Assembly (NCBI GenBank): GCA_002400495.2
Contig: NVQL02000014.1
Span: 51,888 to 115,887, forward strand
Direction: 5' to 3'
DNA length: 64,000 nucleotides
Origin: Alphaproteobacteria bacterium
GTDB taxonomy: Bacteria > Pseudomonadota > Alphaproteobacteria > Rhizobiales > OSC116
Each line of letters starts with the position of its first letter. The stretch's first letter is position 1. Below, piece by piece: positions 34,022-43,619 of the stretch. A model generated the notes under the pieces. It worked only from the letters and a program-made list of their open reading frames with translations. It had not been told where the DNA came from and did not search any database. A program made the translations under genes and the position numbers.

Positions 34022-34854
34022 TATTTAATAGCGCCTGCTGTCATACCCGCAATAAAGCGATTTGATTGAATGATAAATATTGTAACCACTGGTAGCGCAG
34101 CTAAGGTTAACCCCGCATAAAGAACACCGTAATTAATGCTATATTCACCAAAAAAGCTGGTTAAACCTTGGGCAAGGGTCTTCCATTCAGGTGATTGAAT
34201 GAAAATAAGCGGAAAGAAAAAGTCATTCCAGATCGGCACGGCCGTATAAATTCCTGCAATCACCAAAGCAGGAGAAATAAGCGGCAGCATAATTTGCACC
34301 ATAATCCGCGCTTCACTCGCTCCATCCATCCGTGCCGAATCTTCCAATTCTGACGGCAGAGTTTTAAGAAAACCCGTGAGAATAAACACCGTAGCTGGCA
34401 AACTCATGGCCGTATAAATGCAAATCAAACCAAGCAAGCTATCAATCAAACCTAAATATTTAAGCTGGATAAAAAGCGGAATGATAGCGAGCCGCAATGG
34501 CAACATAAGTCCACTTAAGAAGAACAGGTAAATCATAATGTTACCGCGAAATTTATAGCGCGCCAACGCATAGGCCGCCATGGTGCCCATGGTCAATAAC
34601 AAAACCACCGAAAGGCCTGTCACAATGGTCGAATTGAGCAAGTAACGCGGCACATCGGTCGTGTTCCAAATGACTAGAAAATTATCAAAATTTAAGCTAG
34701 ATGGCAAAGAAAACGGCTTGCCAAAAATCTCGCTATTGGTTTTAAAACCCGATATGGCCATCATAAAAATCGGATAAAGCATGATGACCGCATTGCAACC
34801 TAAAAATATTTGCATCAGCCACGTGTTAAAATTTGCTTTTTTCTTGGTTTGCAT
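34021..34854 (-). CDS. Carbohydrate ABC importer permease (MalG type)
   Basis: 277 residues with six membrane segments and the EAA loop (LEDSARMDGASEARIMVQIM, near 185) that contacts the ATPase. It forms the importer with the MalF-type permease upstream, 9 bp away, the ATPase and the binding protein. Transport of a peptidoglycan amino sugar is inferred from murQ linkage. Confidence 0.9.
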   Translation of the reverse strand: MQTKKKANFNTWLMQIFLGCNAVIMLYPIFMMAISGFKTNSEIFGKPFSLPSSLNFDNFLVIWNTTDVPRYLLNSTIVTGLSVVLLLTMGTMAAYALARYKFRGNIMIYLFFLSGLMLPLRLAIIPLFIQLKYLGLIDSLLGLICIYTAMSLPATVFILTGFLKTLPSELEDSARMDGASEARIMVQIMLPLISPALVIAGIYTAVPIWNDFFFPLIFIQSPEWKTLAQGLTSFFGEYSINYGVLYAGLTLAALPVVTIFIIQSNRFIAGMTAGAIK

Positions 34855-34863
34855 ATTTATCTC

Positions 34864-35832
34864 CTAACCCATCTCGATTTCACGACTGGTCAAATATTTA
34901 GTGACGATGATCGAAAAAGTGAAAATAAATATAAATATCAACACAGCAAGCGCGCTGCCCGCCCCAAAGTTAGAGCCACCCGCACTGACCGAACCAAACG
35001 CAGTGCGGTAGAATAACAGGCCTAAAGTATCAGTAGAATAAGCCGGAGAGCCCTCTAAACTGCCCATAATAAACGGTATTTCAAACCAGTTGAACGAACC
35101 GATGAAAGTCAGCACCACAATGATGGTGACGGCAGGTGCCATCAGCGGCCAAATAATGTCCCTAGCAATGCGCCATTCGTTAGCGCCGTCAAGTCGTGCC
35201 GCCTCGATTAAATCTTTAGGAATGCGGTGGATGGCGGCCAAAAATACCAAGGTCGGAAACCCAACCCAATGCCAAGTATTGACCAAAATCATTGATCCCA
35301 ATGCAGTTTCGGGCAGGCCGAGCCACGGCAATGCCCACATATCCAAATCAACCATGCGCAAGAATTTATTGACCAAACCAAAAATCGGATTGAGGAATAA
35401 TTTCCACTGAAAACCAATAATGACGGTCGACAAAATAACTGGCAAAAAGATAACCACCTGATAAAACCGATAACCCGCAGGCTTGCGAGCGAGCAACAAT
35501 GCCAGCACCAAGGCCAACCCGTTTTGCACAATCATCAAACTGATAAAAACCACCACGTTATTTTTGAACGCATTGAATAAAAACCAGCTCTCGCGCGGTT
35601 TAAACAACACATCATAATAATTGCCCAGCCCGATAAATTCTCCTCGCACCAGGCCTTTCCAGTCATAAACACTGTAAAGTACGGCCGAAGCCATTGGCAA
35701 AAATACAAAGATAAGCAGCATCAAAATCGGCGGCAACAACAAAAAAGCCAACCATAAACGCCGCATATTCTTGCGCTTTCTAAGCGATTTTTGGTAAATC
35801 AGGTCTATATCATGATCACTAGCGAGACTCAT
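34864..35832 (-). CDS. Carbohydrate ABC importer permease (MalF type)
   Basis: 322 residues with a cytoplasmic N-terminal tail and about six membrane segments. The EAA motif is DLIEAARLDGANEWRIARDI near residue 225. Its start overlaps the ATPase stop by 4 bp, so the two are translationally coupled. It is the partner of the MalG-type permease. Confidence 0.9.
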   Translation of the reverse strand: MSLASDHDIDLIYQKSLRKRKNMRRLWLAFLLLPPILMLLIFVFLPMASAVLYSVYDWKGLVRGEFIGLGNYYDVLFKPRESWFLFNAFKNNVVVFISLMIVQNGLALVLALLLARKPAGYRFYQVVIFLPVILSTVIIGFQWKLFLNPIFGLVNKFLRMVDLDMWALPWLGLPETALGSMILVNTWHWVGFPTLVFLAAIHRIPKDLIEAARLDGANEWRIARDIIWPLMAPAVTIIVVLTFIGSFNWFEIPFIMGSLEGSPAYSTDTLGLLFYRTAFGSVSAGGSNFGAGSALAVLIFIFIFTFSIIVTKYLTSREIEMG

Positions 35833-36914
35833 TTAACCACCTCGCCATTGCTGGCAAATAGATGGCAATCCGCAACCTTAAAACCAACCGAAATATGATC
35901 GCCTTCTGTCACAGGCTTATCACCCGCAGCGTGCAATACAATCTCATTATTTGTGGCAGTGTGCATATAAATATAGGTTTCATTGCCCAACCGCTCAACG
36001 GCAAAAACCTCGCCATCTTGCATGGCATCACATGCTTCATCAAGAATTAATTTTTCGGGACGAATGCCGATTTGCATTTTATCGCCAATGGCATGCAAAT
36101 CGACCTCCGCACAGGGGATGTGAATATTCGTTTTATTTTTAAGCTCAAGCTCAAGGCTAGCATCGCTTTTGCCAATAACTTTCACGTCAATAAAATTCAT
36201 CGACGGCGAGCCAATAAAGCCCGCAACAAATTGATTGGCAGGGTGATTATAAAGCTCAAGCGGCGCGCCAACCTGCTCAATAATGCCATCGCGTATCACC
36301 ACAATTTTATCCGCCATGGTCATCGCCTCGACCTGATCATGCGTCACATAAATCATCGTGGCATTGAGTTTTTTGTGCAATTTCGTCAATTCAATGCGCA
36401 TTTGCACCCGCAATTTGGCATCGAGATTGGACAAAGGCTCATCAAACAAAAATAATTTCGGATCGCGCACAATGGCGCGGCCAATCGCCACCCGTTGCCG
36501 CTGCCCGCCCGATAAAGCCTTGGGTTTACGATCTAACAATTCAGTAAGTTGCAGCACTTCGGCAGCTTGTTTCACCTTTTTGTCAATGCTGGCTTTGCTC
36601 TCTTTGGCCACGCGCAAAGCATAAGACATATTTTGATAAACGCTCATATGCGGGTAAAGCGCATAGGATTGAAACACCATAGCAATGCCGCGCTTAGAGG
36701 GCGGCAAATGATCAATGCGCTCACCATCAATTTTTATGTGGCCTGAAGACAAATCTTCTAAGCCTGAAATAAGCCGTAATAATGTCGATTTTCCGCAGCC
36801 AGACGGGCCCACAAAAACCACAAATTCATTGTCGTCAATCGTCAGATTGACATCACGTATAACTTTGACGTCGCCAAATTGTTTGTGAAGATTATTTATT
36901 TGGATATGTGCCAT
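35829..36914 (-). CDS. UgpC/MalK-type sugar ABC transporter ATPase
   Basis: About 361 residues. Walker A is GPSGCGKST, the signature LSGGQRQR, Walker B LFLFDEPLSNLDAKLR, and a C-terminal TOBE regulatory domain follows. ATG 36914 starts MAHIQINNLHKQFG with GAGG upstream; the frame extends to 36971 but that part is not family-like. It energises the adjacent permeases. Confidence 0.93.
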   Translation of the reverse strand: MAHIQINNLHKQFGDVKVIRDVNLTIDDNEFVVFVGPSGCGKSTLLRLISGLEDLSSGHIKIDGERIDHLPPSKRGIAMVFQSYALYPHMSVYQNMSYALRVAKESKASIDKKVKQAAEVLQLTELLDRKPKALSGGQRQRVAIGRAIVRDPKLFLFDEPLSNLDAKLRVQMRIELTKLHKKLNATMIYVTHDQVEAMTMADKIVVIRDGIIEQVGAPLELYNHPANQFVAGFIGSPSMNFIDVKVIGKSDASLELELKNKTNIHIPCAEVDLHAIGDKMQIGIRPEKLILDEACDAMQDGEVFAVERLGNETYIYMHTATNNEIVLHAAGDKPVTEGDHISVGFKVADCHLFASNGEVVK

Positions 36915-36980
36915 GATCTGCCTCATGTTTTGCCGCAAGACGGCATAAAGGGCGGCCAGCAGCCGCCCCAAATTGCTTGT

Positions 36981-38189
36981 TTATTCGGCGGCTTTAATGC
37001 CGTCGCTAATGTCTTTGGCCACTTCAGCCGCAGTTTTCTTGCCCGTAAACAGCTCTTGCAAACCATTTTGCAACAGAGTTGAACCTGTTGGTGTATCAAA
37101 CCTAAAGGCCACCAACATAATGTAAGGCGTGGCATTATTATGGAATCCAGCCACCTTTTTAAGCATCGGGTCAGATGACACAGCACCATCAACCGCCGCC
37201 ACATTGCCCAATTTATCAGTCAACATTTGTGCAAAAGGTTGCGTTGCCGTAAAGCGGATAAATTCAAGCGCAGCTTCTTTGTTTTCAGACGCCGCATTGA
37301 CACCATAACCACCATCTAAGAAAGTGGCAACCATGCCTGAGCCAGCGGCACTTGGCACGGGCATAATGTCGAAATTAATGCCAGCTTTGGTAAAACCAGG
37401 TAATTCCCAAGATCCACCAACAAACATGGCCGCTTGGCCAGCAATGAATAATTGCTGCATCGTGGCATAATCCACACCTTCAAAACCATCTGGCATATAA
37501 TCTTTGACCACAGAGAATTTTTCAAGCGCCTCAACAAAACGTGCATCTTCAAAATCTGTTTTACCCGATGTCACATCGCCAAAAAACTCTTTGCCGTAAA
37601 AGTTAGGCATGAACGCGCCAGACATAATTTCCATTGTCCAACCAGCGGCACTACCATTAGCCAACGGCGTCACACCAGCAGCTTTTAAAGCTTCTGAAGC
37701 GGCAATAAATTCATTCCAAGTGGTCGGAATGGCAACTTTATTGGCATCAAATAGGTCTTTATTGACATATAACAGCACAGTTTGTGATGCAAATGGCACT
37801 GCATAAACCTTGCCATCCGCCCGCAATGTTGTGCCCAACAGCTCGTCAGCACTTAAAGTCGATAAGTCAACTTGATCATTTAATGGCTCTAAATAACCAG
37901 CCGCTGCCACTTGCTCCAAGCTACCATATGAGCGGGTGTGAATAATATCTGGCCCCGCACCGCCTGCCAATGCAGTGGTCAGAATGGTGTTATAATTAGT
38001 CGCCTCATGCGCCGTATAAGTCACATGAATGTCAGGGTGAGTTTCTTCAAACGCCGCGATAATTTCCTCATAGGCTTTAATGTCTTCTTGACGCCAACTC
38101 CAGAAATTAAGATCGGTCGCAGACGCGATGCCACCGCTAAAGACGCCCGCCGAAATGACCGCACCCATTAATAATTTGTTGATTTTCAT
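36981..38189 (-). CDS. Sugar ABC transporter substrate-binding protein
   Basis: 402 residues with a Sec signal peptide (LLMGAVISAGVFSGGIASA, cleavage near residue 25). The mature protein has the two-lobe family-1 pattern: LNFWSWRQEDIKAYEEIIAA, GGAGPDIIHTRSYGSLEQVA, then FASQTVLLYVNKDLFDA. It would capture the sugar in the periplasm. It is first among the transporter genes and follows murQ by 28 bp. Confidence 0.92.
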   Translation of the reverse strand: MKINKLLMGAVISAGVFSGGIASATDLNFWSWRQEDIKAYEEIIAAFEETHPDIHVTYTAHEATNYNTILTTALAGGAGPDIIHTRSYGSLEQVAAAGYLEPLNDQVDLSTLSADELLGTTLRADGKVYAVPFASQTVLLYVNKDLFDANKVAIPTTWNEFIAASEALKAAGVTPLANGSAAGWTMEIMSGAFMPNFYGKEFFGDVTSGKTDFEDARFVEALEKFSVVKDYMPDGFEGVDYATMQQLFIAGQAAMFVGGSWELPGFTKAGINFDIMPVPSAAGSGMVATFLDGGYGVNAASENKEAALEFIRFTATQPFAQMLTDKLGNVAAVDGAVSSDPMLKKVAGFHNNATPYIMLVAFRFDTPTGSTLLQNGLQELFTGKKTAAEVAKDISDGIKAAE

Positions 38190-38217
38190 TTTTCTCTCCC
38201 TTTATAGTATCTAACCT

Positions 38218-39156
38218 TCATAAATTCAGTTTTTCGATGGCCAACGCCAATCGGCCGTCATTTTCGGCAATAATTTTGACCGCAGTTTCAGCCGAAATAA
38301 CCGCCTTAATCATTAAAATGCTGGTTTTGACATTCCACTCGGCCGCTTCTAAGGTCATGATGGCTTTTGCAGTGTCAACTTTGGTTATTTCACGTACCAA
38401 TTTAAGCGCGCGGGCTTGCAGCTTTTCATTGCTGGCCTTTAAATCAACCATTCGATTGCCATAACATTTGCCGATTTGCACCATCGCGCCTGTCGAAATC
38501 ATATTCAGCACCATTTTTTGTGCACTACCAGATTTTAAACGGGTTGAACCAGTTAAAATCTCAGCACCAACAATCGGCGTGATGCCGATGGCCGCAACCT
38601 CTTCTAACGCCGAACGCTCATTACAAGTGATGGCAACGGTTGTCGCCTCAAACTCGTTGGCTTTTTCAATCGCGCCCAATACATAGGGCGTGCGGCCAGA
38701 AACCGCCAAACCAATCACCACATCTTTATGTGTTACCTGAATGTCAATTAAATCCTGTGCGCCTTGAGCATAACAATCTTCGCTACCTTCTTGCGCCACA
38801 AACATGGCGTCAGGGCCACCTGCAATTAGCGCCACAACCCGGTCGGGTGTGACGCCAAAAGTGGGGGGGCATTCTGATGCGTCTAATATTCCCAAACGGC
38901 CACTGGTGCCAGCACCAACATAAATGATGCGGCCATTGCCCGCCAAGGCTTCCGCCGCTGCTTCAATGGCTTTGCTGATTGGAAACAGCTGGGTTTGCAC
39001 CGCTGCTGCGACCAGCTTGTCTTGCTCATTCATTAATGTGGCAATTTCTAGCGGCGACATTTCATCTAAATGCGATGAAGCCTCATTGCTGCTTTCAGAC
39101 AATAAAGCCCCAATGCCTTCGGATAATTGATCAATTTTATTCTGATTCATATTCAT
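38218..39156 (-). CDS. murQ: N-acetylmuramic acid 6-phosphate etherase
   Basis: 312 residues, the usual MurQ length. The SIS domain shows IYVGAGTSGRLGILDASECP, PTFGVTPDRVVALIAGGPDA, and LAVSGRTPYVLGA with the catalytic Glu in the preceding region. It cleaves the lactyl ether of MurNAc 6-phosphate to give GlcNAc 6-phosphate and D-lactate. It is the first gene of the leftward operon and is divergent from the RpiR regulator. Two ATGs (39156 and 39150) are possible starts. Confidence 0.94.
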   Translation of the reverse strand: MNMNQNKIDQLSEGIGALLSESSNEASSHLDEMSPLEIATLMNEQDKLVAAAVQTQLFPISKAIEAAAEALAGNGRIIYVGAGTSGRLGILDASECPPTFGVTPDRVVALIAGGPDAMFVAQEGSEDCYAQGAQDLIDIQVTHKDVVIGLAVSGRTPYVLGAIEKANEFEATTVAITCNERSALEEVAAIGITPIVGAEILTGSTRLKSGSAQKMVLNMISTGAMVQIGKCYGNRMVDLKASNEKLQARALKLVREITKVDTAKAIMTLEAAEWNVKTSILMIKAVISAETAVKIIAENDGRLALAIEKLNL

Positions 39157-39167
39157 GCCAAGAATAT

Positions 39168-39241
39168 ATTATTCCAAATATACATTGTCAATAAATTATT
39201 TATTTTCTTTTATAGACAGGAATAATTGTTAGTATACAATG
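39168..39241. promoter_or_regulatory. Candidate RpiR/MurR operator between murQ and its regulator
   Basis: ATTATTCC at 39168-39175 is mirrored by GGAATAAT at 39219-39226. TATACA(T/A)TG occurs as a direct repeat at 39179-39187 and 39233-39241. The 103-bp divergent gap must hold both promoters, so either repeat pair could be the regulator's site. Confidence 0.5.
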
Positions 39242-39259
39242 ATAAAATAAGGAAAATTT

Positions 39260-40117
39260 ATGACAAATGCCGAGGCGCTTAATGTGATGACCCGCCTAAA
39301 TGCCCGCAACGAGGGGTTTTCACCCAGCGAACGGCGCATTGCGGCTGAAATTATGGCATCGCCGTCTCAAGTGGCCTTATATTCTTCGCAAGTTTTGGCG
39401 CAAAAGTGCAATGTCAGTCAATCAACCATAGTTAAATTTTGTCAAACGCTTGGTTATAAAGGCTATCCCGCGCTCAAATTGGCACTTAGCGCCGAACTTG
39501 CACACGGCGAAGGCCGTCAACAGGTGCATCGTAATATTTCTTCGGATGATCCAATGGGCGCGGTGGCGCAAAAACTTTATGAAAGCAAAGTAGCCGCTTT
39601 GTCCGAAACCATGCGCCTGAGCAATAGTGATGACATAGCAGGCGCTGTCGATTTGCTGTTTAAGGCGCAGCGCATCATTATATTTGGCGTTGGCGGCTCA
39701 TCACTGGTCGCGCAAGACCTATCAGGCAAGCTAACAAAGTTTGGCAAAGCGGTGCTATTTAGCGGCGATAGTCACATACAATTAGCCAATTTGGCCAGCT
39801 TAACATCCGATGATTTGGTGATTGCCATTTCATATTCGGGCCGCGCCAAAGAGGTAACGGTTGCCATTGAACATGCCACAAAACTAGACGTGCCGATCAT
39901 TGCTTTATTTGGTTATGGCTCCAAACCAACGACCATTGAAAACGGCATTAAACTCACTTGTGTGGCCGATGAAAATCTGGTACGCAGCGCGTCTATCGCC
40001 ACCCGCACAGCCCAACTTGCGGTGACAGATTTACTATTTGTCGCCCTAAGCCAACGGTTCGAAAATGTCGGCGAGCGCATCAGCGCCAGCCAAAAAATTG
40101 TAAAAGATTTGTTTTAA
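39260..40117 (+). CDS. RpiR-family regulator (MurR-like)
   Basis: 285 residues. The N-terminal helix-turn-helix has SERRIAAEIMASPSQVALYS and KCNVSQSTIVKFCQTLGYKG. The C-terminal SIS domain has IIIFGVGGSSLVAQDLSGKL and ISYSGRAKEV, which would bind a sugar phosphate. In E. coli MurR senses MurNAc 6-phosphate. Divergence from murQ supports the same role here. Confidence 0.87.
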   Translation: MTNAEALNVMTRLNARNEGFSPSERRIAAEIMASPSQVALYSSQVLAQKCNVSQSTIVKFCQTLGYKGYPALKLALSAELAHGEGRQQVHRNISSDDPMGAVAQKLYESKVAALSETMRLSNSDDIAGAVDLLFKAQRIIIFGVGGSSLVAQDLSGKLTKFGKAVLFSGDSHIQLANLASLTSDDLVIAISYSGRAKEVTVAIEHATKLDVPIIALFGYGSKPTTIENGIKLTCVADENLVRSASIATRTAQLAVTDLLFVALSQRFENVGERISASQKIVKDLF

Positions 40118-40428
40118 ACTAACATTATGCTTCGGCGTTAATTGCCTGTTTCATCATGCGAAACAGGTCAGAAATTATGCCGACATCACCGTTGGCATTC
40201 TTCTTAATTAGCCAAATATTCTATATCATTGGCGTTGTTTCAAGGCGTCAACTTTGTTAATTATTTATAATAACCAACTAATATATATATGTTTTTTTTT
40301 AATCACATTGCCCAAAAGTGAAAATAGAAAACATGTAACTAACTGGTTAGTTGACAAATTTGAATTCGGTGTTTACGCTACCGAAAGTGGCATAAAGCCA
40401 TTTTTTTAATTCACCTTGGGAGGAACGA
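40118..40428. other. 311-bp intergenic region with a stem-loop and the SBP promoter
   Basis: CCTGTTTC/GAAACAGG at 40145-40167 (8-bp stem, 7-nt loop) lies shortly after the rpiR stop but lacks a T-run. The right end holds the 16-bp operator and a promoter. No coding frame is supported. Confidence 0.55.
40337..40352. promoter_or_regulatory. TetR operator overlapping the SBP promoter -35 box
   Basis: AACTAACTGGTTAGTT is a 16-bp palindrome with a 2-nt centre. A matching site, identical at 14 of 16 positions, lies at 47542-47557. TTGACA at 40351-40356 overlaps its right end, with a weak TACGCT 17 bp on. Binding would block polymerase. The TetR gene at 46817 is the obvious ligand. Confidence 0.75.
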
Positions 40429-41724
40429 ATGAAAAAATTCAACAGGAGAAAAATACTAAAAGGGATGGCTATCGGTACAGGCGGCGTTGCAGCATCCTCT
40501 ATGTTTGGCACATCAGCCTTCGCGGCAGATGAACGCATTCGGCATTTTTGGTGGGGCAACCCATCGCGTGATGAACGCACATATAAAGTTATTGATCTGT
40601 TCAAAGGTGCAAATGCTGGTGTAGAAGTGTCGGGCGAAACAGTTGGCTGGGGCGATTATTGGACCAAAATGGCCACCCAAACTGCTGGTAAAAACATGGC
40701 AGATTTGGTGCAAATGGATTATCGTTTTCTGTTTGAATATGTGCGCCGTGGCGCTCTTTTGCCGCTCGATGATTATTTCAACAACACATTATTTTTAGAT
40801 GATTTTGACAAAAGCGCCATATCTGGCGGCATTGTCGATGGAAAATTATACGCCCTAAATATTGGCTCAAATTCTCAAGTTTGTATTTATAATACAGCTA
40901 TGGTTGAAGCCGCAGGTGCTGAATTCGATCCGATCAATTGGTCTCATAAAGACCAAATGGCCGTGGCGCAAAAAATCAGCGAATCCACACCTGATGGTGT
41001 GCATGGTGTTGATGATGCGACATTAGATAATGTTATGTGGGAAGTTTGGTCTCGTCAAAGTGGCAAACCTTTCTATGGCCCAGAAGGCACAGTAGATGGC
41101 ACAGTTGCTGATCTAGAAAAATTCTGGGAACATTGGGCAGAAATGCGCGCATCAGGCGCAGCACCAGATGCCGAACATTCTGTGGGTAAATTAGGCTCCA
41201 AAATGGCTGAGTCTGGCGTTGTCACGCAAGAAACCGCCATGTCGTATATGTGGTCTAACCAAATTGTGGGCGTTCAGTCTTTATCAAAAGATATAATTGG
41301 CGCCGCAATGCATCCGCATATGGATGGTGGCGATCCAGGTCAATTCATTAAACCATCAATGTTTATGGCTCTGACTCGCGATTCCAAAAACCCAGAATTA
41401 GCCGTTCAATATATGAATGCGTGGGTTAATGACGCAGAAGCCACAGCTGTTCTAGGCCTTGAGCGCGGCATTCCAGCTTCGTCTAAAGTTCGTGATGCTT
41501 TGGCACCAAATTTCTCTGATGCCGAAAAGGTATCAGTGGATTATTTCAATGCGATTCAAACCAAAGTGGGTACATTGTCACCTCCACCACCAAAAGGTGC
41601 TGGCGAAACACAAGATGCCTATGTGCGGGTTGCAACCAATGTGATTTTGGGCAACACATCAATTAAAGATGGCGCTACTGCCTTCATTGATGAAGCCAAT
41701 TCAATCATTGATCGCGCCTCATAA
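40429..41724 (+). CDS. Sugar ABC transporter substrate-binding protein (Tat signal)
   Basis: 431 residues. The N-terminus MKKFNRRKILKGMAIGTGG carries a twin-arginine motif before a hydrophobic stretch and AFA cleavage site near residue 30, so Tat export is likely. The mature part begins IRHFWWGNPSRDERTYKVID and is a family-1 type binding fold. GGGAGGA precedes the ATG. It starts the rightward catabolic operon under the TetR operator. Confidence 0.88.
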   Translation: MKKFNRRKILKGMAIGTGGVAASSMFGTSAFAADERIRHFWWGNPSRDERTYKVIDLFKGANAGVEVSGETVGWGDYWTKMATQTAGKNMADLVQMDYRFLFEYVRRGALLPLDDYFNNTLFLDDFDKSAISGGIVDGKLYALNIGSNSQVCIYNTAMVEAAGAEFDPINWSHKDQMAVAQKISESTPDGVHGVDDATLDNVMWEVWSRQSGKPFYGPEGTVDGTVADLEKFWEHWAEMRASGAAPDAEHSVGKLGSKMAESGVVTQETAMSYMWSNQIVGVQSLSKDIIGAAMHPHMDGGDPGQFIKPSMFMALTRDSKNPELAVQYMNAWVNDAEATAVLGLERGIPASSKVRDALAPNFSDAEKVSVDYFNAIQTKVGTLSPPPPKGAGETQDAYVRVATNVILGNTSIKDGATAFIDEANSIIDRAS

Positions 41725-41737
41725 CTTCAACTAAATC

Positions 41738-41763
41738 CCTCGCCGAACTAAAATTCGGCGAGG
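41738..41763. other. Intercistronic stem-loop between binding protein and permease genes
   Basis: CCTCGCCGAA and TTCGGCGAGG form a perfect 10-bp stem with loop CTAAAA, without a T-run on either side. Such stems after binding-protein genes usually protect the upstream mRNA and give the binding protein excess over the membrane parts. Confidence 0.75.
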
Positions 41764-41790
41764 CCATACTCAAAAATATTTTAGGTATCT

Positions 41791-42684
41791 ATGCGTAAGT
41801 TTCTAGCAAAAAATGCACCTGGTTATGTTTTCCTATCACCATGGTTGATCGGCTTCTTGTTTTTAGCACTTGGGCCGATTCTAGTTTCACTTTATCTATC
41901 TTTTACTAAATATGATATGATCGGCGACCCCCGCTGGGTCGGCCTGTCACAATATGAATATATGTTCACCAAAGACAAACGGTTTTGGAAGTCTCTTCAG
42001 GTTACGTTTACCTATGTCATTTTAGCCGTACCCGCCCGTTTGGCCTTCGCGTTAATGATCGCCATGGTTCTAGACAAAGGCATTCGAGCCATTGGCATTT
42101 ATAGAGCATTATATTATCTACCATCCATTTTAGGCGCTTCAATCGCCATCGCCATTCTATGGCGCCAAATTTTCAATATTGACGGCGTGGTCAATGCATT
42201 CTTAAGCATGTTCGGCATTCAAGGCCCCAACTGGATCGCCAATCCAGACACCTCGCTTTACACCCTAGTGGTGCTAGCCATGTGGCAATTCGGCTCTCCC
42301 ATGCTCATATTCTTGGCGGGTCTACGCGGCATTTCGCCAGAATTATACGAAGCGGCCGAAATTGACGCCGCCTCCAAACCACGCCAATTTTTCGCCATAA
42401 CCCTGCCTCTATTAGCCCCCGTTATATTCTTCAACATCATCTTGCAAACCATTGAAGCGTTCAAAACATTTTCAAGCGCATTCATCATTTCCAACGGCGA
42501 TGGCTCACCTGCAGACTCATTACTATTCTTCACAATTTACCTGTTCAACGAAGCGTTTAAATTCTTCAGAATGGGCTACGCATCAGCTTTGGCTTGGACA
42601 TTACTGGTCATCATCGGGGCCTTCACCGCCCTTTCATTCTTTGCCTCAAAATATTGGGTGCATTATGAAAATGAGAAGGATTAA
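41791..42684 (+). CDS. Sugar ABC transporter permease (MalF/UgpA type)
   Basis: 297 residues with six membrane segments and the EAA motif LYEAAEIDAASKPRQFFAIT near residue 190. It forms the channel with the gene 2 bp downstream. The substrate is unknown but is probably a carbohydrate processed by the Gfo/Idh enzymes encoded further along. Confidence 0.9.
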   Translation: MRKFLAKNAPGYVFLSPWLIGFLFLALGPILVSLYLSFTKYDMIGDPRWVGLSQYEYMFTKDKRFWKSLQVTFTYVILAVPARLAFALMIAMVLDKGIRAIGIYRALYYLPSILGASIAIAILWRQIFNIDGVVNAFLSMFGIQGPNWIANPDTSLYTLVVLAMWQFGSPMLIFLAGLRGISPELYEAAEIDAASKPRQFFAITLPLLAPVIFFNIILQTIEAFKTFSSAFIISNGDGSPADSLLFFTIYLFNEAFKFFRMGYASALAWTLLVIIGAFTALSFFASKYWVHYENEKD

Positions 42685-42686
42685 AC

Positions 42687-43595
42687 ATGGCTGAATCTAT
42701 AACCACCTATGATAAAAATGCCGATGCGGCTGAGGTTTCAAAAAAACTACGTGCCGCACGGGTAAAACGCGAGAACAGACAAGGCTTGCGCAAACATTTA
42801 TTCCTAGGAATTTTTGCCTTATTCATGCTCTATCCTTTATTGTGGATGCTTGCCAGCTCACTAAAGCCCGAAAATGAAATTTTTGGCAGATTGTCAATCT
42901 GGCCTTCAGAATTTATTTGGAGCAATTATACCGAAGGGTGGATGCGCCTACAGGTGAGCTTCACTCAATTCTACTCAAACAGTGCATTGGTCACCATTCT
43001 GTCGGTAATCGGCAACTTAATATCTTGCTCCTTTGCCGCCTATGCATTCGCCCGCCTCACATTTAGCTGGAGTAAATTTTGGTTCGCCTTAATGATGATG
43101 ACCTTAATGATCCCCTATCACGTTGTGCTCATCCCGCAATATGTGATGTTCTTAAAACTAGGCTGGATTGATACTTATTTGCCCCTGGTGGTGCCACGTT
43201 TCTTGGCGTCAGATGCATTCTTCATCTTCCTAATGGTGCAATTCTTCAGGCAATTGCCGCGCGAGCTAGATGAAGCCGCTTCAATTGACGGCTGCTCACC
43301 CTATAAGATTTATTGGGCAATCATCATGCCATTGTCAATGCCAGCCATGGCCACCGCGGGTATTTTCTCATTCATTTGGGTGTGGGAAGATTTCCTCGCA
43401 CCACTGATTTATTTGAATGACATACAAAATTATACCGTGCCACTGGCTTTGCGTTTATTTGTCGCTGAAGACAGCCAATCAGCCTATGGGCAAATGTTTG
43501 CCATGTCGATACTGTCTTTAGTCCCGGTATTATTATTCTTTGTGATTTTCCAAAAATTAATCATCAAAGGCATCGCGATGAGCGGCCTTAAATAA
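42687..43595 (+). CDS. Sugar ABC transporter permease (MalG/UgpE type)
   Basis: 302 residues. A basic cytoplasmic N-terminal tail precedes six membrane segments. The EAA loop is ELDEAASIDGCSPYKIYWAI near residue 194. It is spaced 2 bp from its partner permease and 24 bp from the ATPase gene. Confidence 0.9.
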   Translation: MAESITTYDKNADAAEVSKKLRAARVKRENRQGLRKHLFLGIFALFMLYPLLWMLASSLKPENEIFGRLSIWPSEFIWSNYTEGWMRLQVSFTQFYSNSALVTILSVIGNLISCSFAAYAFARLTFSWSKFWFALMMMTLMIPYHVVLIPQYVMFLKLGWIDTYLPLVVPRFLASDAFFIFLMVQFFRQLPRELDEAASIDGCSPYKIYWAIIMPLSMPAMATAGIFSFIWVWEDFLAPLIYLNDIQNYTVPLALRLFVAEDSQSAYGQMFAMSILSLVPVLLFFVIFQKLIIKGIAMSGLK

Positions 43596-43619
43596 TTGTT
43601 GTAAGTAGAGGTAAAATAT

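Noticed and set aside
36915-36971. 19-residue extension of the ABC ATPase
   Set aside because: Family proteins start at the equivalent of ATG 36914, which has a GAGG site.
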